A program made the position numbers and the translations under genes. The notes beneath the pieces are model-generated. The model was not told where the DNA came from, did no database searches, and saw nothing but the letters and a program-made list of their open reading frames with translations. From NCBI RefSeq assembly GCF_004361815.1, contig NZ_SNWA01000002.1, positions 1,054,001-1,118,000 on the forward strand: 64,000 nucleotides of DNA, given 5' to 3'. The DNA is from Paraburkholderia sp. BL10I2N1. GTDB lineage: Bacteria; Pseudomonadota; Gammaproteobacteria; Burkholderiales; Burkholderiaceae. This document shows positions 26,618 through 36,246 of the stretch, in pieces. Each line of letters opens with the position of its first letter. Within the stretch, counting starts at the first letter, position 1.

Positions 26618-27916
26618 ATGAGCGATACCATCACGTCCGACCGCGCCAGCGTGGACCCGGTCCAATCGAACAGCAACGATGCACACGATGCCCCCGCGGG
26701 CACCTCGCCGAATGCGACGCCGCCCGGCGCCTCAGGCAAACGCAAGCTGTGGCTCGCGCTGCTGGGCATCGGCGTCGCGGTTGCAGGCGCAGCGTATGGC
26801 GCGTACTACTTCTCGTATGGGCAATATCACGAGTCGACCGACGACGCGTACGTCAACGGCAACCTCGTGCAGCTCACGCCGCAAGTGACCGGCACGGTCA
26901 ACGCGGTCAACTCGGACGACACGCAGATCGTGAAAGCGGGCGACCCGGTCGTCACGCTGGACCCGGCCGATTCGAGGATCGCGCTCCTGAACGCCGAGGC
27001 GGCGCTCGGCCAGGCCGTGCGCCAGGTGAGCACGCTCTACGTGAACAACGACTACTACGCGGCCAACATCGCGCAGCGCGAGTCGGACCTGGCCCGCGCG
27101 CAGGACGATCTGCAGCGCCGTGTCGCGGTGGCCAGCACCGGCGCGGTGTCGGCCGAAGACGTCTCGCACGCCCGCGATGCCGTGGCCGCCGCGCAGGCTG
27201 CGCTCGACGCCGCCCGCCAGCAGGCGCAATCGAACCATGCGCTGACCGACCGCACGTCGATCGAACAGCATCCGAACGTGCAAGCCGCCGCCGCAAAGGT
27301 CCGCGACGCCTATCTCGACTACGCACGCAACACACTGCCGGCGCCGGTGACGGGCTACGTCGCACAGCGCTCGGTGCAAGTTGGCGAGCGCGTCTCACCG
27401 GGCACGCCGCTGATGTCGATCGTGCCGCTCGACGGCGTCTGGGTCGATGCGAACTTCAAGGAAGTGCAACTGCGCCGGATGCGCATCGGTGAGCCCGTCA
27501 CGATGACGGCGGATGTCTACGGTTCAAGCGTCAAGTACCACGGACGGGTGATCGGCTTCTCGGCGGGAACGGGCAGCGCGTTTGCGACATTGCCGGCGCA
27601 GAACGCGACCGGCAACTGGATCAAGATCGTGCAGCGCTTGCCGGTGCGTATCGCCCTCGACCCGAAGGAGTTGGCGGCGCATCCGCTTCGCATCGGGCTG
27701 TCGATGAACGTCGACGCCGACACGCGCGACGACTCCGGCACGCAGCTCGCCGCTGCGGTGAACACGACCTATCACACCGATGTGTTCGCGCAGTACGGCG
27801 AAGAAGCCGATGCGGAGATCGCGAAGATCATCGGGCAGAACGAGATGACGGCGCAGGCGAAGACTGCACAGCCGGCTGCGAAGAAGGTGGCGATGCGTGA
27901 TCAGACGCGCGGCTAG
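26618..27916 (+). CDS. emrA: EmrA-type membrane-fusion protein
   Basis: A 432-residue HlyD-family adaptor with an N-terminal cytoplasmic tail, one TM helix (residues ~44-64), then ESTDDAYVNGNLVQLTPQVT (lipoyl half), a long coiled coil (residues ~120-230), and the second lipoyl half and beta-barrel (APVTGYVAQRSVQVGERVSP, DGVWVDANFKEVQLRRM). The start has an AGGAGA site. It bridges EmrB and the outer-membrane lipoprotein. It is the last gene before a strong hairpin at 27925. Confidence 0.92.
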   Translation: MSDTITSDRASVDPVQSNSNDAHDAPAGTSPNATPPGASGKRKLWLALLGIGVAVAGAAYGAYYFSYGQYHESTDDAYVNGNLVQLTPQVTGTVNAVNSDDTQIVKAGDPVVTLDPADSRIALLNAEAALGQAVRQVSTLYVNNDYYAANIAQRESDLARAQDDLQRRVAVASTGAVSAEDVSHARDAVAAAQAALDAARQQAQSNHALTDRTSIEQHPNVQAAAAKVRDAYLDYARNTLPAPVTGYVAQRSVQVGERVSPGTPLMSIVPLDGVWVDANFKEVQLRRMRIGEPVTMTADVYGSSVKYHGRVIGFSAGTGSAFATLPAQNATGNWIKIVQRLPVRIALDPKELAAHPLRIGLSMNVDADTRDDSGTQLAAAVNTTYHTDVFAQYGEEADAEIAKIIGQNEMTAQAKTAQPAAKKVAMRDQTRG

Positions 27917-27924
27917 GCACGTCC

Positions 27925-27969
27925 AGCGCGAGCGTAGCCCCGGTGAGAGGGGGGCCCTCGCGCTTCTTA
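27925..27969 (+). terminator. Intrinsic terminator after emrA
   Basis: AGCGCGAG (27925-27932) pairs perfectly with CTCGCGCT (27957-27964), with an inner GCCCC/GGGGC stem, and is followed by TCTTA. It closes the efflux operon. Confidence 0.6.
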
Positions 27970-28119
27970 CAGCCGCATGCCAACATGACGCAACGCTGCC
28001 CGGCGTGCGCCACCCATCCATGATCCAAACGACAGCTGTCTCCGACGAGGCTGGATGGCAACCCTTGTGGGATGGATCATCACGAAGCGCGTTGCAAGCG
28101 CTGCCACTAAGGGGACTAT

Positions 28120-29040
28120 ATGGACTACCTTGATAGTTTGCGAGCATTCCGCTCTGTCGTCGAGGCTAAGAGTTTTACGCGGGCAGCAGACATACTGGGT
28201 ACTAGCGTACCGGCCGTGTCACGCGCCATTTCAAGACTCGAGACTCGGCTGGGCAGCCGTCTGTTCCATCGCACGTCGCGGCAGATTTCGATGACGGAGG
28301 CGGCGGAACGCTTCTATGCCGGGTGCTCCCGCATTCTGGACGATCTGGAGGTGCTGGAGGTTGAAGCGTCGATGCAGACAGTGCAGCCCGGTGGTGTGCT
28401 CCGACTCGTCGCCCATACTACGGCGACGGTGCTTCGACTCGTACCGCTGATCTCGACCTTCAAGCGCAAGTATTCCGAAGTCGATCTGGATGTAACTCTC
28501 ACCGAGCGACCGGTAGATCTGGTCGCGGACGGTTATGACCTGGGCCTCGTCGTACCCTTCATGTTGAGCGCCAAGACCGTCGTCACTCGACTTCTCGAGC
28601 GCGTACCGCTCACTATCGTAGCCACGCCCGAGTATCTGAGAAGACACACATTACCGCAGCATCCATCCGAGTTGACCAAACACACGTTCGTCGCCGTATC
28701 GCCGTCCGTTCGCAAGCCCGAGTTGACCTTCCGCCTGGACGAAGGGAATCTGACCGTCCCACTGACGTATCACGTCGCATCGAATAATCCAATGTTCAAT
28801 CGGGAAATGGTACTGGAGGGATTCGGCATCGGTGCGGTGTCAGCCGCGCTCGTGCAGGCTGAACTGTCCTCCGGCAGGCTGGTACCGATCCTTAGCGACT
28901 TCGAAATCGTCGATGGTGCGATTGAAATTCGGCTGGCCTACAACTCTCGAACACTCTTGCCGGCCAAGGTTAGAGCGTTTGTCGAGCATGCCGCAGCGTA
29001 TTTTGAGGAAACAGCAGACGCCCAGCCGGCGTTGAGCTGA
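28120..29040 (+). CDS. LysR-family transcriptional regulator
   Basis: A 306-residue LTTR of the CrgA/PecT-like subclass. The HTH reads SFTRAADILGTSVPAVSRAI, followed by SRLETRLGSRLFHRTSRQIS and a substrate domain (residues ~90-295) with VDLVADGYDLGLVV. The Shine-Dalgarno AAGGGG lies just upstream. It is convergent with the VOC gene, and there is no divergent partner, so its target is unknown. It could act on the pump upstream or elsewhere. Confidence 0.9.
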   Translation: MDYLDSLRAFRSVVEAKSFTRAADILGTSVPAVSRAISRLETRLGSRLFHRTSRQISMTEAAERFYAGCSRILDDLEVLEVEASMQTVQPGGVLRLVAHTTATVLRLVPLISTFKRKYSEVDLDVTLTERPVDLVADGYDLGLVVPFMLSAKTVVTRLLERVPLTIVATPEYLRRHTLPQHPSELTKHTFVAVSPSVRKPELTFRLDEGNLTVPLTYHVASNNPMFNREMVLEGFGIGAVSAALVQAELSSGRLVPILSDFEIVDGAIEIRLAYNSRTLLPAKVRAFVEHAAAYFEETADAQPALS

Positions 29041-29174
29041 TTCGGAGCTGTCCAACGGCACACCCACGCGGTCGACGATCTCCAGGTTGATCCAGGCGCA
29101 CGAGGACGGCCAGGTCGCGCATTTACCGCATGCAGACGATGCGCGTTATTTTCGAACGCGCAACGTCCGCGCGC

Positions 29175-29597
29175 TTAGGCGGCCGAGACTCGCGGATCGA
29201 AGTCGAACTCGAGCCGAATCCCGCCCGGTTCAAAAATCATCGTGTGCCTCTTTGGTCCAGCCCCCAAATTTTCTGGTGCAAATTGAACTTCGACACCGGT
29301 CCATTTGGACACCTTAGAGAATACGTCCTCAAGCGCTGCTTCACTGCCGACGCGCAAGGCCAGGTGATGCAGGCCCACGTTCGTTTTGCGGTCGAACTCC
29401 ACGCGGCCCGATTGATTCTGCACTTCCCACAGCGTCAGCATCACCTGCCCGTCAGACACGAATGCAGCCGGATAATCGGGCTTCTCTCCAATTTGCGTCC
29501 ATCCCAAACAACTGATGAAAAAGTCGCGAGTGAGGTTCAGATCGCGAACGGTCAAGCCGATGTGATCGATGCCAAGCGTTAGTGGTTTCGCAGTCAT
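29175..29597 (-). CDS. VOC (glyoxalase/dioxygenase-fold) protein
   Basis: A 140-residue single-domain vicinal-oxygen-chelate protein made of two beta-alpha-beta-beta-beta modules. Metal-ligand candidates are the His in IDHIGLTV, the His in GLHHLALRV, and the Glu in GIRLEFDFD. The start has a GGAGG site. Members include glyoxalase I, thiol transferases and extradiol dioxygenases, and the sequence does not choose among them. It stands alone between a LysR gene and a rearranged region. Confidence 0.85.
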   Translation of the reverse strand: MTAKPLTLGIDHIGLTVRDLNLTRDFFISCLGWTQIGEKPDYPAAFVSDGQVMLTLWEVQNQSGRVEFDRKTNVGLHHLALRVGSEAALEDVFSKVSKWTGVEVQFAPENLGAGPKRHTMIFEPGGIRLEFDFDPRVSAA

Positions 29598-29865
29598 TTG
29601 AGCCTCCGGGTTGTGGTGATGTTGCTACCGCAGAAGGACAATGTCGATCGATTGCGCGCAGGCGGCGCGATCAGATCGCGATTGATGTAGTTGGGACGCA
29701 CATTCGCGCATTGCGGGCCAGTCGTTGCACGCATTCCCGCGCTCTCGGTAAACATTGCCTTGCTTGATCTGTGATTCCCCCGCAGCGTTCAAGCATACAG
29801 CTCATTCACCGCTTCAAACAACTGAGTTTGTTGCAAGCCATTCAACATTAATCGAGGCGTTTGCC

Positions 29866-30090
29866 ATGCAGATAACTATCCGTGCAGCCGTTATTGCCAG
29901 CGCTCTTGTGATTCCAGTTGCGCCACAAGAGCGTCATGCAGCGCTGGCCCCACAGCATCGCCAAAGGTGCGGAATTCGCGATGCCTGTGGCCAGGTAAAT
30001 CGACACGCGCATTGCCACGCCTTTCATTCGTCCGACGACGCACACGGCATGAATGAGCGAACGATTCCGGACGGCGAGTTGATCAGCTGA
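29866..30090 (+). pseudogene. Chimeric ORF: DUF4148-type leader fused to mmsA 3' debris
   Basis: ATG 29866 (GAGG site upstream) opens MQITIRAAVIASALVIPVA, the signal peptide typical of small DUF4148 secreted proteins in Burkholderia. At about 29923 the expected mature protein is replaced by DNA that copies the end of mmsA, read in a different frame. The resulting 74-residue tail is unlikely to be meaningful. The upstream 260 bases probably retain the promoter of the original DUF4148 gene. Confidence 0.65.
29925..30033 (+). repeat. Diverged copy of the mmsA 3' end (source 19934-20042, opposite strand)
   Basis: About 109 bases match the reverse complement of 19934-20042 with roughly seven differences. 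They include the last 20-odd codons ([19 protein letters not shown] at the source; [19 protein letters not shown] here), the TAA stop, and ~30 bases of 3' flank. It lies in inverted orientation 10 kb from the source. Confidence 0.9.
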
Positions 30091-30456
30091 TAGTCGATGC
30101 GAGCACGGTCGGCTGCGTGCTCGCCAATCGCTGCAGCGAAGAGCGCAACGTATGCGTGCTCTTCGCTGCAGCAGGCCGCAACGGCGACTATCATTGATTC
30201 ACGTGCCGGTCGGCTATCTCTACTGCGCCGGCAATCCGCGCACCGTCTGACTCTATCGCACGTGCGAAGAGCCGGGCCTGAACGGGCGAAACTCAGTGTA
30301 GGCAGTTTACGAATTCGTTAGCCAGGAATTCGCTATGAAGCGGTTAACCGACTCAAATCGGTTGACGTTTCTTCTGTTCATGGACCTGGCGCCACAATTG
30401 CAGTCCCAAGCGTTGGTCCTTCGTCGCAGGGCATGAAGTAGTGCGGAGGTGTCGCC
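30091..30456. other. Intergenic stretch with a perfect hairpin
   Basis: 366 bases with no supported gene. It holds the 15-bp hairpin listed separately and an AACCG-N7-CGGTT dyad at 30346-30363, about 95 bases before the aldo/keto reductase, which may be an operator. Confidence 0.5.
30130..30172. repeat. Perfect 15-bp inverted repeat (hairpin)
   Basis: GCTGCAGCGAAGAGC (30130-30144) pairs exactly with GCTCTTCGCTGCAGC (30158-30172) across a 13-base loop. There is no T-tract on either side, so a simple intrinsic terminator is not convincing. It may be a small repetitive or regulatory element. Confidence 0.75.
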
Positions 30457-31389
30457 ATGATTGAGTCTTCCGATTTCCGGAGCAAAGAGATAGTGCTTGA
30501 TCGCGGAGGCGGTCGTATGCCCGCGCTCGGATTTGGCACGCTGATTCCCGATGGTGCTACGACTACCCGTGCGACCAGAGACGCGCTGGAAGCAGGATAT
30601 CGTCACATCGATTGCGCCGAGCGATATCGGAACGAGCGTGAGGTGGGCGAGGGCCTGCGGGTGGGGCTTGCTGCTGGAGGGATCGCGCGTGAAGACATCT
30701 TTGTGACCTCAAAATTGTGGAATAACAATCATCGGCCCGAGCGTGTCGAACCGGCTTTCGAGGCGAGCCTTGGCAGGCTTGGGCTTGACTATCTGGATCT
30801 CTATCTCATCCACACTCCGTTTGCGTTTCAGCCAGGGGATGAGCAGGACCCTCGCGATGAAAACGGTGATGTCATCTATGATCGAGGCGTGACTTTGCTC
30901 GACACGTGGAGGGCGATGGAAGATCTCGTCGACCATGGTAGATGCCGCGCCATCGGACTGTCCGACATCCTCCTGAACGAATTGCGGCCCCTCTACGAAT
31001 TGGCACGAATCAAGCCGGCGGTGGTGCAGGTGGAAGCACATCCGTATCTTCCAGAAACGGAACTTCTGGAATTCTGCAAGGAGAAAGGGGTCGTGTTTCT
31101 GGCCTATGCGCCGCTGGGTCACGGAATCAGGCCGGGACCGATTGAGGAGCCAGTCATCTCCGAGATCGCCGCGCGAACTGGAAAAACGCCTGCACAGGTG
31201 CTTCTTGCCTGGGCGGTGCAGCGTGGCGGGGCGTTGCTTACCACCCCCAAGACTGCGGCGCGCGCGAGGGAGAATTTCGACATCACTGCCCTCCCGGCAG
31301 ACGCGTTTGACGAGATCAATCGGATTCAGACCAGGCAGAGGTTCAACGCGGTCGTCGAGACCGGCAGCGGGGGCTTCCTCAATAAATGA
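30457..31389 (+). CDS. Aldo/keto reductase
   Basis: A 310-residue NADPH-dependent AKR with the full catalytic tetrad: Asp52 and Tyr57 in HIDCAERYRNE, Lys86 in VTSKLW, and His119 in LYLIHTPF. Also present are QVEAHPYLPE and the cofactor region TTPKTAARARENFDI. The start has a GGAGGTG site. It is cytoplasmic and reduces aldehydes or ketones to alcohols. It stands alone, with a possible operator dyad at 30346-30363. Confidence 0.92.
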   Translation: MIESSDFRSKEIVLDRGGGRMPALGFGTLIPDGATTTRATRDALEAGYRHIDCAERYRNEREVGEGLRVGLAAGGIAREDIFVTSKLWNNNHRPERVEPAFEASLGRLGLDYLDLYLIHTPFAFQPGDEQDPRDENGDVIYDRGVTLLDTWRAMEDLVDHGRCRAIGLSDILLNELRPLYELARIKPAVVQVEAHPYLPETELLEFCKEKGVVFLAYAPLGHGIRPGPIEEPVISEIAARTGKTPAQVLLAWAVQRGGALLTTPKTAARARENFDITALPADAFDEINRIQTRQRFNAVVETGSGGFLNK

Positions 31390-31679
31390 TTGTGAAAGCG
31401 GATGGCGTCTGGAGGTAGCCGATGCAGGAAGAAAATATCCGGGAAGCGTTCTGACGGGAATTGCCTTCGATCTGGCCTGTGTATCAGGGGCGTCGCGCCT
31501 GTCATCCTTCCTGCTGCACAGCCCACGAGCGGAGCGGCTTCAACGCTGGTCCTTCGCGACGGTGATGTTGGCTCTTGCAATCCGGATTCCGTTCGCCTAA
31601 GCGGTTTCGGCTGTTAGTGCCGATGTAAAAGCGACATTGGACGACGGCACGAGGTTGATTGAAACGATCAACAAAGGGC
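31390..31679. other. Intergenic, nothing recognised
   Basis: About 290 bases between the reductase and the chemoreceptor. I see no gene, RNA or repeat before the hairpin at 31680. Confidence 0.5.
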
Positions 31680-31707
31680 CGACGCGCTCAATGCATGAGG
31701 CGCGTCG
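31680..31707 (-). terminator. Hairpin downstream of the chemoreceptor gene
   Basis: CGACGCGC (31680-31687) and GCGCGTCG (31700-31707) form a perfect 8-bp stem. Read on the minus strand it is followed by GCCCTTTGTTG, a weak T-tract. It could end transcription of the gene that stops at 31723. Confidence 0.4.
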
Positions 31708-31722
31708 CAATCCGGCACATCG

Positions 31723-33297
31723 TCAGACAGTCGCGCCTTGCAGCCGGAACACGTTGACGACGTCGCGTAGCATCTGCGCCTGTTCCTGCATCGATTGCGC
31801 GGCGGCTGCGGCTTCTTCGACCATCGCTGCGTTTTGCTGCGTGGTCTCGTCCATCCGCGCAATGGCGACGTTGACCTGCTCGATGCCTCGGCTTTGTTCT
31901 TCGGAGGCCGCCGAGATCTCGCTGATGATGTCGGTGACGCGCTTCACTGCATCAACGAGCAAATGCATCGTGCCGCCCGCTTTCTCGACAAGCGCCTTGC
32001 CATCGTCGACTCGTTCCACCGAGTCCTCGATCAGGCTCTTGATCTCCTTCGCCGCATCCGAGCTGCGGCGCGCGAGATTGCGCACTTCTCCCGCGACCAC
32101 TGCAAAGCCGCGCCCTTCTTCGCCAGCACGCGCCGCTTCGACGGCTGCGTTCAACGCGAGGATATTGGTCTGAAACGCAATGCCTTCAATCACGGCGATG
32201 ATGTCGACGACGCGCGCGGAACTCGCCGCGATGTTCTGCATGTTCGCGACCACCTGCTGGACGACCTCGCCGCCTTCACCCGCAAGCTTCGATGCGCTGA
32301 GCGCCATCTGGTTCGCCTGCAATGCGTTGTCGGCGTTCTGCTTCACCGTCGCAGTGAGTTGCTCCATGCTCGCCGCAGTTTCGCCCAGCGACGACGCCTG
32401 CTCTTCGGTACGTGCCGACAGATCGAGATTGCCCGCTGCAATCTGCTCGGCCGCAACAGTGATCGTTTCAGTGCCACCGCGAATGCGCCGGATCGAATCC
32501 GCCAACCGATGCTGCATGCGCTGCATCGCAAACAGCATGCTTTGCTGATCTTCCTTGCCAAGCGCAACCGTGCCCGACAGATCGCCGCCCGCGATGGTTT
32601 CCGCCACATGAGCCGCATACGCCGGCTCTCCGCCGAGACTGCGCTTCACGTTGCGGATGATCAGCACCAGCGCGATCGTGCTGAAGCTGCCTGTCACGAG
32701 GATAGTGAGCAGATAACGCAGCAGGTCGGCGCGGAACGCCTGGTTGATGTCGTCCACGTAGACGCCCGAGATCAGATACCAGTCCCACGCCTCGAAGCGT
32801 TTGACGAAGCTGATTTTCGGCACGTGTTCGCTCTTGCCGGGTAGCCGCGCCATATAGTCGATGAAACCTTGCCCTTGCGTCTGGGCAAGCTTGACCATAT
32901 CGACAAACAGCAGCTTGCCGTCGGTATCCGCATAATGCGTGACGTCCTTGTTGCGAAGATCCGCAAGCGTCGGATGCATGATGACGACCGGCGTCGCCGT
33001 CGTGATGATCATGTAGCCGTTGCCGGGATAGCGCATGACCGACAGGCGCGCCATCGCCTGCTGCCTGGCCTGATCGAGCGTCAGTTCGTGCTGATCGACG
33101 AGCTTCGCGTAGTCGGCCACGATGCCGTACGCGCATTCGACTACGTTTTGCACCGCCGCCTTGCGCTCCGACAGCATCGTTGTGCGCGACTGCCACGCTG
33201 CCCAGCCGCCGAGACCCAGCAGGCCAAGCCACGTAATCAATAATGCAAGCCACAGTTTGGTATTCAAGCTGAGTCGGTTCACGCCGTTTTTCTCCAT
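31723..33297 (-). CDS. Methyl-accepting chemotaxis protein with cache sensor
   Basis: A 524-residue chemoreceptor: TM1 (residues ~12-34), a single-cache periplasmic sensor with NGYMIIT and the [19 protein letters not shown] signature (residues ~40-185), TM2 (~190-212), HAMP (~213-265), and a full signalling domain with the hairpin tip [20 protein letters not shown] and [16 protein letters not shown]. It ends without the CheR-tethering pentapeptide. It is solitary. The ligand is probably a small organic acid, by analogy with sCache receptors. Confidence 0.93.
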   Translation of the reverse strand: MEKNGVNRLSLNTKLWLALLITWLGLLGLGGWAAWQSRTTMLSERKAAVQNVVECAYGIVADYAKLVDQHELTLDQARQQAMARLSVMRYPGNGYMIITTATPVVIMHPTLADLRNKDVTHYADTDGKLLFVDMVKLAQTQGQGFIDYMARLPGKSEHVPKISFVKRFEAWDWYLISGVYVDDINQAFRADLLRYLLTILVTGSFSTIALVLIIRNVKRSLGGEPAYAAHVAETIAGGDLSGTVALGKEDQQSMLFAMQRMQHRLADSIRRIRGGTETITVAAEQIAAGNLDLSARTEEQASSLGETAASMEQLTATVKQNADNALQANQMALSASKLAGEGGEVVQQVVANMQNIAASSARVVDIIAVIEGIAFQTNILALNAAVEAARAGEEGRGFAVVAGEVRNLARRSSDAAKEIKSLIEDSVERVDDGKALVEKAGGTMHLLVDAVKRVTDIISEISAASEEQSRGIEQVNVAIARMDETTQQNAAMVEEAAAAAQSMQEQAQMLRDVVNVFRLQGATV

Positions 33298-34044
33298 CGC
33301 CGGCTCGATTGCCAGGTTCAGTGTTCAACCACACTGGCATCGCAACGAATGCGCGAGCCGTCAGAGGGTTGCACTGGTTAACGGCGCGGCTGCGCATTAC
33401 CTGAGCCAGGAGACACCCGAACTGGGTGATGCGCTGCCAGCCTGGCTATCGATCGGCTTTCAATAAGAACGGCGCGCGAAGCCGGCGATCGTCAACAGCC
33501 GGCGAGGTGGGGTCGAATGGCCGTGGCTGGACCGGGAAGTCTTTGCCCAAATTTCGCCTGGCGGTTTACCCACTCGAACTTCCGATTCACCGCCGTTAAG
33601 CTGGAAGGCTTAAAAAGATCGGATTTTTCCCCACAAGAGATATGCAAATCCCATGTTCGACTGAACAGTCGCGTGGCATATTCCCTTCATTCATCCTCTC
33701 GTCGCATACCCTACCGATACGCGACAGGCGCGGCTGTGAAGAGGCAGTTTCGACAGGCAAGCCGTTAGCAACAGCGGCACGCTGTTGAAGGGCGGCAAAG
33801 CGGATCCGAACGGCATTTCCGGTATGCCTTCTTCGCCCGTTTCGTGTCAGGACACTGGGCGAAAGGAGAATTGTTCGAGTCAAGGGTAGTCGTCGCGGCA
33901 TGCCTGATCTCGTTCAGTTGGTCGGCTTGAACCATGTGGCGACCAAGGGCATCGGTCCCGCTGTCGAAGGTGACGGCGGAGACCGGGAAACGATGTAGGC
34001 GCGTGGCATAATCCGCTCAGTTTCTATTACGGGTCATTTGGCGC
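33298..34044. other. Long intergenic region
   Basis: 747 bases without a convincing gene. Open frames here give low-quality sequences with no family match. Just before the DUF2946 gene, TGGCATAATCC at about 34007-34017 looks like an extended -10 for the copper block. The region may mark the boundary of the copper/secretion island. Confidence 0.5.
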
Positions 34045-34425
34045 ATGTTGAGCCGTGTCTATCGGAGAATTGGCAGCCTGCTGGGATTGCTCGCAATCCT
34101 GATGGCAACGCTCGCCCCGACGGTCTCTCAGACACTCGCCGCCACCCGTACCGACCATTCGATGACGGGCGGCCACTGCTCGATGCCTTCGATGCAGCAC
34201 CAGTCGCCGGACAGCGACACACACCCGGGCTCGACAATGTCGGACGGACAGGCCTGCGGCTATTGCAGTCTGCTGGCGCATATGCCTGTCATCCCGGGCG
34301 TCCAAGCGGCTTTCGCCGTCACGATCCGGGCCATCCAGCATCCTGTAGCAACCCGCTTCGAGAGCGTTCGCCTGGTTGAACCGCTCACACCCGCCCAGCC
34401 CCGCGCTCCTCCCGTTTCGTCCTGA
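34045..34425 (+). CDS. DUF2946 family protein
   Basis: A 126-residue protein with an N-terminal hydrophobic segment (residues ~8-32) and His/Met/Cys-rich stretches: HCSMPSMQH near residue 50 and QACGYCSLLAHMP near residue 70. The latter is the diagnostic DUF2946 motif. The family is linked to copper proteins and TonB receptors. It heads a plus-strand unit with an outer-membrane protein, CopC and a broken CopD. Confidence 0.85.
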   Translation: MLSRVYRRIGSLLGLLAILMATLAPTVSQTLAATRTDHSMTGGHCSMPSMQHQSPDSDTHPGSTMSDGQACGYCSLLAHMPVIPGVQAAFAVTIRAIQHPVATRFESVRLVEPLTPAQPRAPPVSS

Positions 34426-34527
34426 TCTGACTCTCATCGACGCGATGCACTCGCTGCATCGCGGTGTGTCGCGCGTTTGTACCCAGACGTGCGGCGGCAT
34501 TACGACGACCCCAGACAAGGATGAAAC

Positions 34528-35427
34528 ATGCACACCCCGTCAACGCGCAGCGGTAAGCCGCCGCTCACGGCAGCCATCATTTCGGCTGCCACAAGCGCGC
34601 TTCTGCTCCTCCCCTCGCTGGCAACCGCCCATGCAATTGCGGGCGACCGCGTTTTCCCGTCGACGCTGGCCGTCGATGACCCTGGCGTCGGCGACGAGGT
34701 CAACCTTCTATATGGTCACATCCGTGTTCCCAGTGACAACGGTGACCAAAGCATCAACACCTTCAGTTTCGAGTACGACAAGCTGATCACATCACGACTG
34801 GCACTATCCGTGACCGGCGCCTATGTGATGCAAAACAACCCGACCACTCGTGGCTTTGATAACTTTGGGGTCGGTTTGAAGTATCTCCTGTACGTGAACG
34901 AGGCGCACGAGTTCATGACGTCGGTCGGCGCCAACGCCCAACTCGGCGGGACGGGGAGCCAGGCAATCGCCAACAACTTTTCGACCATCTCACCGACGAT
35001 CTACGCCGGCAAGGGCATGGGCGACCTGCCCGATTCGCTCGCCTGGCTGCGGCCGATTGCCATTACGGGCGTAGCTGCCCCGGCGCTGACCACCGGGGCC
35101 GGACAGCCCAATGCGTTCAACTATGGCTTTACGGTCCAGTACAGCCTGCCCTACCTGCAGCAGCACGTCCATGACGTGGGGCTGCCGCAACCGCTGTCGA
35201 ACCTCATTCCTATCGTCGAGATTCCGCTGTCGAGAAGCCAGGGGCAGACGACGGGAACGGTCAATCCGGGCTTCATCTGGATTAACCGCTACGGTCAGAT
35301 CGGCGTCGAAGCGCAGATACCGATCAACAATGCGAGCGGTTCGCACGTGGGCATCCTGGTGCAGGCCCATATCTTCTTCGACGATATCGCGCCGACGACG
35401 ATCGGCAAGCCACTGTTCCCGTGGTGA
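34528..35427 (+). CDS. Predicted outer-membrane beta-barrel protein of the copper block
   Basis: A 299-residue protein with a signal peptide (cleavage near LATAHA, residues ~30-36) and alternating beta strands rich in aromatic and Gly residues (FDNFGVGLKYLLYV, FNYGFTVQYSLPYL, GFIWINRYGQIGVEAQIPI, VGILVQAHIFF). There is no precise family name I can defend; it resembles conserved hypothetical or transporter-like outer-membrane proteins found next to copC in Burkholderiales. It starts about 100 bases after the DUF2946 gene and is probably cotranscribed. Confidence 0.75.
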   Translation: MHTPSTRSGKPPLTAAIISAATSALLLLPSLATAHAIAGDRVFPSTLAVDDPGVGDEVNLLYGHIRVPSDNGDQSINTFSFEYDKLITSRLALSVTGAYVMQNNPTTRGFDNFGVGLKYLLYVNEAHEFMTSVGANAQLGGTGSQAIANNFSTISPTIYAGKGMGDLPDSLAWLRPIAITGVAAPALTTGAGQPNAFNYGFTVQYSLPYLQQHVHDVGLPQPLSNLIPIVEIPLSRSQGQTTGTVNPGFIWINRYGQIGVEAQIPINNASGSHVGILVQAHIFFDDIAPTTIGKPLFPW

Positions 35428-35623
35428 TAAAGCGCAGAGGCGAACGCCGGCAAGCAACGGTGTTCTGGTCAGTGTTCGTCGCTAAGCTCGCCTCCTCCCG
35501 CACCTCGTTTGTGCGCGGTTCTCCGCGCTGTTGAAAGCCGCATTGGCCTGGCTGACCAAGCCGTCACCCGCGTCACTGACGGGGGCGACTTCTCCAATCA
35601 CCTGACAAGACCTTGATCAATCC

Positions 35624-36001
35624 ATGAAAACCTCCTGGCTGAACCCTTCCGTAGCTCGCGGCCTCGTCGCGACGCTTACGCTGACTGTCGCGCACCTGGC
35701 ACACGCGCACGCCTTTCCGACCCATCAGATGCCGTCCGCCGGCTCCACTGTATCCACTTCACAGAAAGATGTGGCCATCGACTTCGATGACGGTCTCGAA
35801 CCGGCATTCAGTTCGATCGCTGTGACCGATTCGCAGGGCAAGTCGGTAACCAGCAACAAGGTGATAGTCGACTCGTCGAACCCGAAGCACATGTCAGTCG
35901 CACTGAACGCGCTGGCGCCAGGCGTGTATACGGTGGCGTGGGTGGCAGTGGCTGCCGACGGGCACCGTACGCAAGGCCACTACACCTTCACGGTCAAGTA
36001 A
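35624..36001 (+). CDS. copC: CopC copper-resistance protein
   Basis: A 125-residue periplasmic protein with a signal peptide ending LAHAHA and a mature start at AFPTHQMPSAGSTV, followed by the CopC beta-sandwich (VAIDFDDGLEPAFSSIAV, PGVYTVAWVAVAADGHRTQG, HYTFTV). The Asp-Gly-His near the end is the conserved Cu(II)-site loop. It binds periplasmic copper. The copD fragment starts two bases after its stop. Confidence 0.92.
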   Translation: MKTSWLNPSVARGLVATLTLTVAHLAHAHAFPTHQMPSAGSTVSTSQKDVAIDFDDGLEPAFSSIAVTDSQGKSVTSNKVIVDSSNPKHMSVALNALAPGVYTVAWVAVAADGHRTQGHYTFTVK

Positions 36002-36003
36002 CG

Positions 36004-36225
36004 ATGGAGCCGTTCGATATCGCACAGATCGTGGTCGCCGCCACGCAGGACGCGATGTTCGCGCTTGCGGTGGGGGCGCTTGCGTGCGGTGCGATGCTCG
36101 GGCGGCAGGACCATGTTCCACTTGACGCGCTTGCCGGACTGGGCCGCTGGCGATTTGGCCTGTTTTGCGGGCTCGCGCTCGCCTTGTGCCCCTCGAAGGC
36201 CGACGAACGAAAGAACCGGCCCTGA
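36004..36225 (+). pseudogene. copD: CopD, truncated after the first membrane segment
   Basis: ATG 36004 opens MEPFDIAQIVVAATQDAMFA and then LAVGALACGAMLG, the usual CopD N-terminus with its first TM helix. After about residue 58 the frame reads CPSKADERKNRP and stops. CopD normally has about 300 residues and 8 TM helices, so a deletion near 36185 has removed the rest. Copper import by CopD is therefore lost. Confidence 0.78.
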
Positions 36226-36246
36226 TCGGCGACCGAGCGTGCCTGA

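Noticed and set aside
29041..29174. Possible gene remnant between the LysR and VOC genes
   Set aside because: Frames are short with no family resemblance; it is an ordinary convergent spacer.
33517..33768. 83-codon plus-strand frame in the long spacer before the copper block
   Set aside because: No ribosome site, signal peptide or motif, and composition unlike neighbouring genes.
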